From Phycisphaerae bacterium (GTDB taxonomy: Bacteria > Planctomycetota > Phycisphaerae > Sedimentisphaerales > Anaerobacaceae), in NCBI GenBank assembly GCA_030609625.1, contig JAUWBX010000146.1, positions 1 to 6,154 of the forward strand: a DNA stretch of 6,154 bases, given 5' to 3'. Position 1 is the first letter of the stretch, and every line of letters begins with the position of its first letter. Below, piece by piece: positions 1 to 5,577 of this stretch. The translations under genes and the position numbers were made by a program. The notes below the pieces were generated by a model. It was given only the letters and a program-made list of their open reading frames with translations, did not search any database and was not told the origin of the DNA.

Positions 1-1039
1 GGTTTTTTATTGGATTGGCGTGCTGTTTGCTTTTGGCGTCAGGAACTCTGCGGCCTGGATAGGATTTTTTCCGTGGCTTATCATTAGAGGAGGATTCTTT
101 GACCTGCATATAACCATAGAGCGAACCATCGTTGAAAATCCTCTTGGGTTTACTCTATTGGGGTTTTTTAGCAGTATCGCAGCGTGGATTTGGCTGGGTA
201 ATGCAAACTGGGCACGACGATACTGTGGTGTGCCGTGGATAGGTCTTTTTGACGCCTGGAATCAGGATAAGTTGCGAAAATACAAGCAACTCCGAGCAGC
301 TATCAAATGGGACAAACTGAAAAAGCATCCGAATCCGTGGGTGGAAAGATTATTTCTGGGCAGAATGAACAAATGCGATTACCTGGGTCAGGGCCGGTAT
401 ATATGGGGCGGATTGTACACGACATTTGGAATAGTACTATCGCAGTGGAAGGGAGTTTTGACAGGTGTGTTTATAGCTTTACTGATGCTGTGTTTCTTTT
501 GTTATATGGGGCAGGCGGCGACATTTATGCTTTTCTTTATGCCGGGGTTTATGATAATGCATATGCGGCCACCCATTTACTCAAGTATGCCGGTTTCAGG
601 GGGACGAAACGAAAGATTCTATACAACAATGACGTTGGTTGCTACGACTGCGGTGCTGATTACTGCACTGGTAACTATCATAGCGGCTTTATCCGTGGCA
701 TTGACGGCAATTATGCCGGATATTACACTGCGAGGTAGTACTTTTACTTTTCATCCAGCGATTATAACACTTTTCTTTGTTCCTCTATTGATGATACCCC
801 TTGCTTCTACTTTCCAGTTGATTTTTTACAGAAAGCCAATTTTTATGGTATTGTCAATTATGCTGTTGTTCATGCTGCTATTCTTCATAGGAACCATCTT
901 GCGCAAGCCGTTAGGTGCAGCAATGGTTAATCCGATCTCTATTGTAGCTCTGCTGGTCTTAAGTTGGCTTGTCTTTGTGCTGGTTTTGCGCCGCATCTGT
1001 ATGAGGCGGTGCCTGGTCGGCCAGAGTCGTGCATTTTGA
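1..1039 (+). CDS. Multi-pass membrane protein, 5'-truncated; possibly ABC-2-type permease subunit
   Basis: The frame is open to the left edge: codons from base 2 read V-F-Y-W-I-G before a GTG at 20, so that GTG is probably internal and the true start lies outside the window. About 345 codons are visible, ending in TGA at 1037-1039. The protein is very hydrophobic, with roughly seven or eight membrane segments. They sit near residues 8-25 and 42-60, in the stretch 135-180 and, from residue 200 to the end, in several closely packed helices. A basic, aromatic cytoplasmic-looking loop lies between about residues 64 and 125. The segment MPVSGGRNERF followed by a helix resembles the 'P-[IV]-S-R-x-E' loop seen in many ABC-2-type permeases. 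That is a family impression without any catalytic or diagnostic residue. If right, an ATPase gene should lie upstream. It converges on the glycosylase gene with 13 bp between stops, and no terminator hairpin is evident there. It could equally be an uncharacterised membrane protein. Confidence 0.8.
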   Translation, partial: VFYWIGVLFAFGVRNSAAWIGFFPWLIIRGGFFDLHITIERTIVENPLGFTLLGFFSSIAAWIWLGNANWARRYCGVPWIGLFDAWNQDKLRKYKQLRAAIKWDKLKKHPNPWVERLFLGRMNKCDYLGQGRYIWGGLYTTFGIVLSQWKGVLTGVFIALLMLCFFCYMGQAATFMLFFMPGFMIMHMRPPIYSSMPVSGGRNERFYTTMTLVATTAVLITALVTIIAALSVALTAIMPDITLRGSTFTFHPAIITLFFVPLLMIPLASTFQLIFYRKPIFMVLSIMLLFMLLFFIGTILRKPLGAAMVNPISIVALLVLSWLVFVLVLRRICMRRCLVGQSRAF

Positions 1040-1052
1040 TTTGTCAAGTGGT

Positions 1053-1718
1053 TTAGAGATATTCGGCATCAAGCGTATGCGGTAATTTATCCATAGGGCA
1101 GTCGGGGCATCTGGCTTTTGGCTTACAAAATTCCTTGCCGACCCTTACCAGTAATGCGTGGTATTCATTGTAAAGCTGAGTATCGGCTGGCAGAGACGAC
1201 TCGAACAATTCTCGTAACTGCTCATAATCGGCGTCCGGCCCGATTAGTCCGTGTCGGAAAACAATTCGAGCGGTGTAGGCGTCCACAACGAAAATGGGCC
1301 TATCGAAGGCATAAAGCAAAATCGAGTCGGCGGTTTCTCGACCGACGCCCTTTATCGCCAAAAGCTCTTCTCTTAGCCGGTCGGTATCAATGGTTTCAAG
1401 GTTCGCCAGCTCGCCGTCGTAATTGTCAAAGAGCCAGTTTATGAAGTTTTTGAGCCGCTTGGCTTTTATATTGTAATAGCCGGCCGGCCGGATAAGCTCA
1501 GCGAGTTGTGCGGGGTCAAGACGGTAGAGTTTTTCCGGTGTCAGGCAGTCGGCGGATTTTAGATTTGTTATTGCTTTTTCGACGTTGGCCCAGCTTGTAT
1601 TCTGGGTAAGTATCGCGCCTGTGATTATCTCGAACCGGGTTTCGCCCGGCCACCAGTGCTGAGGACCAAAACGATCGAAAAGTAACTGATAAATCTCGGT
1701 CAGTGTTTTACTTATCAT
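1053..1718 (-). CDS. Endonuclease III-like DNA glycosylase (HhH-GPD superfamily, MagIII-like branch)
   Basis: Predicted base-excision-repair glycosylase that removes damaged or mispaired bases from DNA in the cytoplasm. I chose the ATG at 1718 (221 aa, close to the usual 210-220). The frame stays open to a TTG at 1796, but that 26-residue extension is Lys/Arg/Ile-rich, unlike the family, and covers a likely promoter. From the ATG the order is: N-terminal helices with ILTQNTSW (about 36-43), the helix-hairpin-helix AIKGVGRETAD (about 121-131), FVVDAYTARI with Asp146 matching the catalytic Asp138 of E. coli Nth, and a C-terminal Cys cluster. Two departures from Nth are visible. The catalytic Lys120 position is Glu128, so beta-lyase activity is unlikely. 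The Fe-S motif C-x6-C-x2-C-x5-C is reduced to C198-x5-C204-x2-C207 with Pro213 in the fourth position. Glu at the Lys position and the LTQNTxW block recall the MagIII 3-methyladenine glycosylases, from memory. Substrate is unknown. No Shine-Dalgarno is visible. Confidence 0.9.
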   Translation of the reverse strand: MISKTLTEIYQLLFDRFGPQHWWPGETRFEIITGAILTQNTSWANVEKAITNLKSADCLTPEKLYRLDPAQLAELIRPAGYYNIKAKRLKNFINWLFDNYDGELANLETIDTDRLREELLAIKGVGRETADSILLYAFDRPIFVVDAYTARIVFRHGLIGPDADYEQLRELFESSLPADTQLYNEYHALLVRVGKEFCKPKARCPDCPMDKLPHTLDAEYL

Positions 1719-1754
1719 CCGGGTAATTGTTGTTCTTATAAAGAGTACGATTTT

Positions 1755-1784
1755 TTGACTATTGTATTTTCGGCTTATTTTAAG
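1755..1784 (+). promoter_or_regulatory. Possible sigma70-type promoter for the CPBP protease gene
   Basis: TTGACT at 1755-1760 (5 of 6 consensus), an 18-bp spacer, then TTTAAG at 1779-1784 (4 of 6). This would give a leader of about 95 nt before the ATG at 1886. It is the best candidate in the divergent intergenic region but is not strong, and AT-rich sequence throws up such matches by chance. Confidence 0.25.
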
Positions 1785-1788
1785 TAAA
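1761..1788 (-). promoter_or_regulatory. Possible sigma70-type promoter for the DNA glycosylase gene
   Basis: Read on the minus strand: TTTACT (1788-1783, 4 of 6), a 16-bp spacer, then TACAAT (1766-1761, 5 of 6). Transcription would begin near 1754, about 36 nt before the ATG at 1718. This supports that ATG over the upstream TTG at 1796, which would lie before the transcript start. The site overlaps the opposing candidate promoter. Confidence 0.35.
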
Positions 1789-1885
1789 CTCTGCAAAAAT
1801 TCGGTAGTGGAAATTAAGAAACAGCCGCAGAGGACAGAAAAAGCTCAAAAATTAAAACGGCAAAAGCAAAAAAACAGCTTACAGA

Positions 1886-2794
1886 ATGAAAGACAAATAT
1901 AAGTACAACACGAATCAGTTGTTTAACTTTGCAAAAGATTCCTATCTCGAAAGGACGTCTCGGCCGATTTACGCCATAATTTTTCTGCTGCCATTCATCA
2001 TATTCTACGAGGTGGGGACGTTTGGCATTAACACCGACGTTCTGAACCAATCGCAGATTCGTGTAGTAGCATTTGTTTGGCTGCAGAACCTGCTTGAGTC
2101 GTTAGGTTTCGGAGGTAAGCTGGCGTGGGTGGCGCCTCCACTGGCGGTCGTGGTGATTTTGATAGCGCTGCAAATCACGTCAGGCAAACAATGGCGCTTC
2201 TGGCTTCGCGATATTTTGCCGATGTCGGTTGAGTGTATTCTGCTCGCGGTGCCGTTGATTGTCCTGACATTATTCTTAGGCAGGTGGGCCGGGCCGGAGG
2301 GTAATGTCAGCCGATTCGACAACAGTGGGACACAAACACAAATCGAGTCGCTACCGGTCTGCTCTTCGGTCGCAGACGGCAGTCTATCATCGCCGAGCGC
2401 CGAGGCCGGCGGCATTGAGCCGGCTCAGTCACTACTGGCAAATATCGTTACCGGAATAGGAGCCGGGATTTACGAAGAACTTGTTTTTCGTTTGATTTTG
2501 ATATGTCTTTTGATGCTGTTGTTTCAGGATGTGCTGAGGCTTACTCATAAGAAATCTATCATACTTTCGGTCCTTATCTCGGCGGCGTTGTTCAGCGCAC
2601 ATCACCATATAGATTTGCTCAACGGGCAGCCAAATGCTACTGACCCGTTTAATTTGATAAGGTTCGCATTTCGAACAATCGCAGGAATTTACTTTGCTGT
2701 TCTTTTTGCAATTCGCGGTTTCGGGATTACAGCCGGAACCCACGCTTTTTACAATATTATCGCTGTATCTATCACCGTTGGCTTCTTCCAGTAG
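1886..2794 (+). CDS. CPBP family intramembrane metalloprotease (CAAX/Abi type)
   Basis: Polytopic membrane protein of 302 aa with all three motifs of the CPBP (formerly Abi) family. They are EELVFR (E197-E198...R202, the EExxxR motif), F236...H240 (FxxxH), and HAFYN (H286...N290). The glutamates and histidines form the metal-dependent active site within the membrane. Family members process prenylated or other membrane proteins, serve as bacteriocin immunity proteins, or act in regulated proteolysis; the substrate here cannot be told. Membrane segments lie near 28-42, 80-97, 115-132, 200-213, 225-238 and 263-301. A hydrophilic Ser/Glu/Gly-rich segment (about 135-182) separates the third helix from the first motif and is longer than I expect for this family. 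The start is well fixed: TAA at 1853-1855 is in frame upstream, and ATG at 1886 is the first start codon after it. No Shine-Dalgarno precedes it. The gene is divergent from the glycosylase gene and has no obvious functional partner here. Confidence 0.92.
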   Translation: MKDKYKYNTNQLFNFAKDSYLERTSRPIYAIIFLLPFIIFYEVGTFGINTDVLNQSQIRVVAFVWLQNLLESLGFGGKLAWVAPPLAVVVILIALQITSGKQWRFWLRDILPMSVECILLAVPLIVLTLFLGRWAGPEGNVSRFDNSGTQTQIESLPVCSSVADGSLSSPSAEAGGIEPAQSLLANIVTGIGAGIYEELVFRLILICLLMLLFQDVLRLTHKKSIILSVLISAALFSAHHHIDLLNGQPNATDPFNLIRFAFRTIAGIYFAVLFAIRGFGITAGTHAFYNIIAVSITVGFFQ

Positions 2795-2900
2795 TAAAAT
2801 CAGGACATGGCCGAATTTTCTTGTTTTTTTTCGAAAAAAGTTTGCTGTTGTTAGTCTTTTAGGTTACGGAGCTTGCAAAATAACAGTCCCATAAGTGCCG

Positions 2901-2931
2901 ATATCAGCCTTATCAATACTGATATAAGGCT
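2901..2931. promoter_or_regulatory. Overlapping inverted repeats abutting the DUF2617-like gene promoter (operator candidate)
   Basis: Two inverted repeats share the same 31 bp. ATATCAG (2901-2907) pairs with CTGATAT (2919-2925), and AGCCTTAT (2906-2913) pairs with ATAAGGCT (2924-2931). They are mutually exclusive as hairpins. The right arm of the second ends on the first base of the -35 box, a typical operator position. No U-run follows, so a terminator for the CPBP gene is less likely. Confidence 0.4.
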
Positions 2932-2959
2932 TGAATAGATGGGCTGAATATTGTATAAT
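2931..2959 (+). promoter_or_regulatory. Strong sigma70-type promoter for the DUF2617-like gene
   Basis: TTGAAT at 2931-2936 (4 of 6 to TTGACA), an ideal 17-bp spacer, then a perfect TATAAT at 2954-2959. A start of transcription near 2966 gives about 44 nt of leader to the ATG at 3010. It leaves only about 11 nt to the alternative TTG at 2977, favouring the ATG. This is the best promoter match I found in the window. Confidence 0.65.
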
Positions 2960-3009
2960 AGCAGAAAATTGGAAGATTGGAACCCGGTATTTGTGTCTGG
3001 ATTTTTGTA

Positions 3010-3561
3010 ATGGACTTACCACAAATCAATGTAGCTGTTGAAGAACTGATGTTCACCCTGTTTCAAAGACCTCTGCATCCGGAGCTTTTTCAGATTTATG
3101 CCAACCGTCACTTAAATACCGAAAAGTACGAGGCGATTATCTGGATTACCGGATGCACTCATGTCGTCAGCGTCTTTGCCGGCGATATCTGCCTTGCTGA
3201 GGTCGTAAGCGCACCCGGCCAGATGCTGCCCTCTCGAGGTTTGATTGAGCGTTTTCAGTTCCGAGGCCCACGGACCCATAAATGCACTTTGAGCCGAGGT
3301 GTAAATTATATGACCGATTTTCAGGTCGAGAAGATGAGTCCGGATTTGTATCGCCAGAGCCATAGCGACCTTGAGCGTTTCGCGCGAAATCGGGGCGTGT
3401 TCGTAAAATTCCCGGAACTGGAAATCGGAAAGCTCCAGCCGTTTTGCTATGTTGACTTTGAGGCCAGACAAACTGAATTGCACATCCACACGTTCGCCGC
3501 TTATCCTGACCAGGTAACAATGATTAAGACCCAGTCTTTGTTCGATTTTTCAACAACGTGA
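3010..3561 (+). CDS. DUF2617-like protein of unknown function
   Basis: Soluble protein of 183 aa from the ATG at 3010. A TTG at 2977 would add 11 residues (MEPGICVWIFV), but that piece is unlike the rest and has the only purine-rich stretch (GGAAG) too close to serve as a ribosome site. No signal peptide or membrane helix is seen. I recognise the layout from planctomycete proteins assigned to DUF2617, from memory and not by search. The characteristic blocks are QRPLHPELF near the N terminus, WITGCTHVVSVF, FRGPRTHKC, DFQVEKMSPDLYRQSH, and a C-terminal AYPDQVTMIKTQSLF. Several of these are rich in His, Asp and Glu, which could mean metal or substrate binding, but no catalytic signature is known to me. 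The gene stands alone behind its own promoter and an inverted repeat, so it is probably separately regulated. It converges with the C39-like lipoprotein gene across a 143-bp gap (3562-3704) in which I see no further gene. Confidence 0.8.
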   Translation: MDLPQINVAVEELMFTLFQRPLHPELFQIYANRHLNTEKYEAIIWITGCTHVVSVFAGDICLAEVVSAPGQMLPSRGLIERFQFRGPRTHKCTLSRGVNYMTDFQVEKMSPDLYRQSHSDLERFARNRGVFVKFPELEIGKLQPFCYVDFEARQTELHIHTFAAYPDQVTMIKTQSLFDFSTT

Positions 3562-3704
3562 GAACCAGTCCTTAGCTGCTCTGCATCTTTTCGTCTTCAA
3601 CGCGCATATTGTGTATTCTTTAATGACACTATTTTCTATGGTTACTGCCTTTTTCTTTAGCAGTGTGATAAAGCCCGGAGCTAATACCCAGCGCAGTTCT
3701 GCGA

Positions 3705-4352
3705 TTACCGCGTACTTGGCTTTTTCGGGATTTGCTTCTCCAAGTTCTTTGTCGCTGCAGATGGCTCGGCAGTAACTTCGGAAAGCAACAGCATTTCCTC
3801 CAGGCTTTGACCCTCCTTGCCGCAGAGAAGGACCGGGATGTTTGTGACGCCAATCCTCTGTAAATGTCTAATCCAATAATTTGTGGAGAGAACAACGGGG
3901 ACACGAGGATAATCGAGAATTTGGACTGATTCCTCATCTAAAGGCCATAATACGAGGTAGTGGCCAGTAACAGGTTGTGCTTTGGCGTCGGGATATTCTG
4001 GGGATAACATTAAGAGAATACTTGGAACTCGTATGTCGGCCAACTCATCAACGGTTAGTCTTTGGGCTTCAACCTGGAATCCTAAAGCCAGAAGTGCAGT
4101 TTTGAATTCCAACATACTATTTCCTTCGGCCGAGAAAGGCAACAACTCGAGGCACATTTCATATGAAATCGGAATGTTTGCCTTCTGGCATAAGCCGTAT
4201 AAACTATTAGCGGCACAGTCATATATTCGTCCACTTGCGGGGCCTACTACCGGAGACGGTTTGTCAAAATTGGTTCGCGTGTTCAACAATGCTTGAGTGC
4301 AACCCAGGAAAAACATGCTTGCAATTGTACATGTAAGAGTTATTTTTAGCAT
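3705..4352 (-). CDS. Lipoprotein with peptidase C39-like domain
   Basis: Predicted exported lipoprotein carrying a papain-like cysteine peptidase domain of the C39 type, the family that cuts double-glycine leaders. Start is uncertain by one codon: GTG at 4355 directly precedes ATG at 4352. Numbering from the GTG, residues 2-18 form a signal peptide ending in lipobox FLGC (lipidated Cys19). The domain follows: DCAANSLY with candidate nucleophile Cys47, GHYLVLW with His132, and ILDYP with Asp148. The His-Asp spacing of 16 and Cys-His spacing of 85 resemble C39 peptidases (16 and about 78 in PCAT1, from memory). The Gln that usually sits six residues before Cys is Ser41 here, so activity is not assured. 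The C-terminal tail is charged and probably disordered. Unlike classical C39 peptidases it has no ABC transporter attached. It is the last gene of the minus-strand run, 97 bp after the LolA-like gene, without a good Shine-Dalgarno. It may be translationally coupled (TGATG). Confidence 0.8.
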   Translation of the reverse strand: MLKITLTCTIASMFFLGCTQALLNTRTNFDKPSPVVGPASGRIYDCAANSLYGLCQKANIPISYEMCLELLPFSAEGNSMLEFKTALLALGFQVEAQRLTVDELADIRVPSILLMLSPEYPDAKAQPVTGHYLVLWPLDEESVQILDYPRVPVVLSTNYWIRHLQRIGVTNIPVLLCGKEGQSLEEMLLLSEVTAEPSAATKNLEKQIPKKPSTR

Positions 4353-4453
4353 CACTTATGGACGTTAATTCCCTTTTTTTCAGTGATAGTAGTAGTTTCC
4401 TGAGTACATTCTCCTGCCATGTCAAATGCTGTCAAGACCAAATCGGTACTCTC
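4352..4453 (-). other. Open 33-codon in-frame extension after the LolA-like gene's stop, ending in TGATG
   Basis: Directly after the TAA of the LolA-like gene (4456-4454) the same reading frame stays open for 33 codons. It closes at TGA (4354-4352), which shares its last base with the ATG of the C39-like lipoprotein gene. The translation contains DLVLTAFDMAGECTQETTTI, which by eye resembles the last strands of an Ig-like repeat ('LTATDxAGN...TxTxT'). No ribosome site marks an independent start. It could be a former C terminus cut off by a nonsense mutation, a readthrough tail, a small coupled ORF, or chance, since 33 open codons are not rare. Confidence 0.3.
4408..4435 (-). promoter_or_regulatory. 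Possible internal promoter before the C39-like lipoprotein gene
   Basis: On the minus strand a perfect TTGACA (4435-4430) is followed after 16 bp by GAGAAT (4413-4408, 4 of 6), giving a leader of about 50 nt. A second TTGACA sits 10 bp downstream (4425-4420) but has no usable -10. This could let the lipoprotein be made independently of the upstream operon. The -10 is weak and the region may be coding-derived. Confidence 0.25.
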
Positions 4454-5452
4454 TTAGTATGTCGTATATGAGACCTTAAGAATGTCATCAAGAACGCGCG
4501 TATTAGGCGGAAATTCGGGCTTGAAAAACTCATCTTGTATAGCGTCAGTTGAAATTTTCGAAATATTATAAATGTGAGCTAATCTGGGTTTCTGAATACC
4601 AGGTGGATCGGCAGGGGACCGGATTGTCTTTGGATACCACATCCCGTTAGGTAATTGCACGAGGTCATACAATGCGGTTTCTGTGAGCATCTCCCCGTCA
4701 GCTCGCATAATCTGACGCTTCAAAGGAAGGAAATTTCGTTCGGTGGCGACCCAGAGTTTCATAGTAAACTTCACTCCGTTATACGGATCTGCCCATGTAC
4801 CAACAAGCTTGACCGTTGATATGCCATCCAGCGATTCGCTTTCGCTTTCGATACGAAACACCTGTCTAAATTTTTTCAGAAAGTCACCAAGCAGCAGCTT
4901 CTTGTGGTAGTACCAGATCTTAGTATGTGGGTCCATATAAACCGTCGGGAAATGGTTGTGCTTATAGCCAGCAAGAATATACCCCTTCATCGGGTTCATC
5001 TGCTTACCTGATTCGTCTTTCCTGTAAAGAATTATAGTGGCTTGACCGTCGAAACTTGCAAGAGTTTCCTGTCCTGGGGTGACCTTTTTCGTGTTTGGGT
5101 CGACTATAGAATGTTTTCGACCCAGGTAGCGTAGTCTTTTGGGTGTGTTTTTAGACATTTTCTGCGCGTATACAGCTTTCACAACAAGGCGAGGGCCTTT
5201 GGGCTTATTCCAAGCCCTATGGGTGAAAACATAATCTAATCGTAAGTCGGTGAACTGAGCTTCTGCTGCTAATAATCCTTCCGCGATAGTATCAACACTA
5301 TAGGACGTAGCGTCAGCAATCGTTGGGGCAGTCAATAACAGGTTCAGCACGACTACGAAAACTGCGGCCTTAGATGTCATAAAATGTTCTCGAACATCTT
5401 GGCGCGCGATCCTGCCCACCCCACAATTAAAACAGTCATCTGGAAATTTCAT
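4454..5452 (-). CDS. Exported protein with LolA/LppX-like fold
   Basis: Predicted periplasmic protein of 332 aa from the ATG at 5452. That start has the only good ribosome site here, AGGAG at 5465-5461, eight bases upstream. The frame is open to an ATG at 5488, and a further ATG at 5380 opens directly onto the signal peptide (MTSKAAVF). From 5452 the n-region is unusually long (24 residues, including CFNC) before the hydrophobic core AAVFVVVLNLLL and a plausible signal peptidase I site after IADA. The mature part has the strand-rich pattern of LolA-fold proteins: an early 'ALL...FTDLRLDYVFTHR' type strand, then LDGISTVKLVGTW, MKLWVATERNFLPLKRQ, and YDLVQLPNGMWYPKTI. The fold binds lipids, lipopeptides or serves as a sensor (LolA, LppX, RseB). 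It has no lipobox. It lies between the 12-Cys protein and the C39-like lipoprotein and could bind or carry a product of that operon. The fold call is by pattern only. Confidence 0.82.
   Translation of the reverse strand: MKFPDDCFNCGVGRIARQDVREHFMTSKAAVFVVVLNLLLTAPTIADATSYSVDTIAEGLLAAEAQFTDLRLDYVFTHRAWNKPKGPRLVVKAVYAQKMSKNTPKRLRYLGRKHSIVDPNTKKVTPGQETLASFDGQATIILYRKDESGKQMNPMKGYILAGYKHNHFPTVYMDPHTKIWYYHKKLLLGDFLKKFRQVFRIESESESLDGISTVKLVGTWADPYNGVKFTMKLWVATERNFLPLKRQIMRADGEMLTETALYDLVQLPNGMWYPKTIRSPADPPGIQKPRLAHIYNISKISTDAIQDEFFKPEFPPNTRVLDDILKVSYTTY
5381..5400 (-). repeat. Short inverted repeat just before the internal ATG of the LolA-like gene
   Basis: The 14-bp inverted repeat ATGTTC-GA-GAACAT (5397-5384 on the minus strand) extends in RNA to an 8-bp stem (one G-U pair) with a CGAG loop. 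It occupies exactly the space where a ribosome site for the ATG at 5380 would be. It has no Shine-Dalgarno core and would hinder initiation there, which supports the upstream start at 5452. Confidence 0.45.
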
Positions 5453-5460
5453 CGATATAA

Positions 5461-5465
5461 CTCCT
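5461..5465 (-). promoter_or_regulatory. Shine-Dalgarno site deciding the LolA-like start
   Basis: AGGAG on the minus strand, eight bases before the ATG at 5452. It selects this start over ATG codons at 5488, 5479 and 5380, none of which has a comparable site. Confidence 0.7.
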
Positions 5466-5577
5466 AAAAAATTATGCATTTGGCACATTGCTTACTTTGA
5501 AAGCGCGGTTTTAATTACACCTCAACCCACGGGCTATCTACAATTATTACGCTCCCTAATGTTCGCTTGTTACTCCT

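Noticed and set aside
307..738. 143-codon open frame on the plus strand inside the first gene
   Set aside because: It overlaps the strongly membrane-patterned partial gene in another frame, and its composition is not protein-like.
1719..1796. TTG start adding 26 residues to the DNA glycosylase
   Set aside because: The extension is unlike the family, would exceed its usual length, has no ribosome site, and overlaps a better promoter candidate.
2005..2415. 136-codon minus-strand open frame opposite the CPBP gene
   Set aside because: It is antisense to a gene with all three family motifs, with no ribosome site or recognisable domain.
2826..2839. Perfect palindrome TTTTTTCGAAAAAA as a terminator after the CPBP gene
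   Set aside because: The stem would be only U-A pairs with almost no loop, and no U-run follows it. It is more likely AT-rich chance sequence.
3112..3520. Two long minus-strand open frames opposite the DUF2617-like gene
   Set aside because: They are shadows: the plus-strand frame has the promoter and the recognisable conserved blocks.
3644..3664. ACTGC / GCAGT hairpin in the convergent gap
   Set aside because: A 5-bp stem with an 11-base loop and no U-run on either strand's 3' side is too weak to call a terminator.
3692..3703. CGCAG-TT-CTGCG inverted repeat at the end of the C39-like lipoprotein gene
   Set aside because: The 2-base loop forces an opening to only three pairs, and no U-run follows on the minus strand.
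3629..3937. 102-codon minus-strand open frame overlapping the C39-like gene's end
   Set aside because: It overlaps the lipoprotein gene out of frame and has an Arg/Ser-rich composition typical of shadow frames.
5481..5494. Sigma54-like TGGCAC followed by TTGC on the plus strand
   Set aside because: Only one base separates TGGCAC from TTGC, where a sigma54 promoter needs about five, and no plus-strand gene follows.
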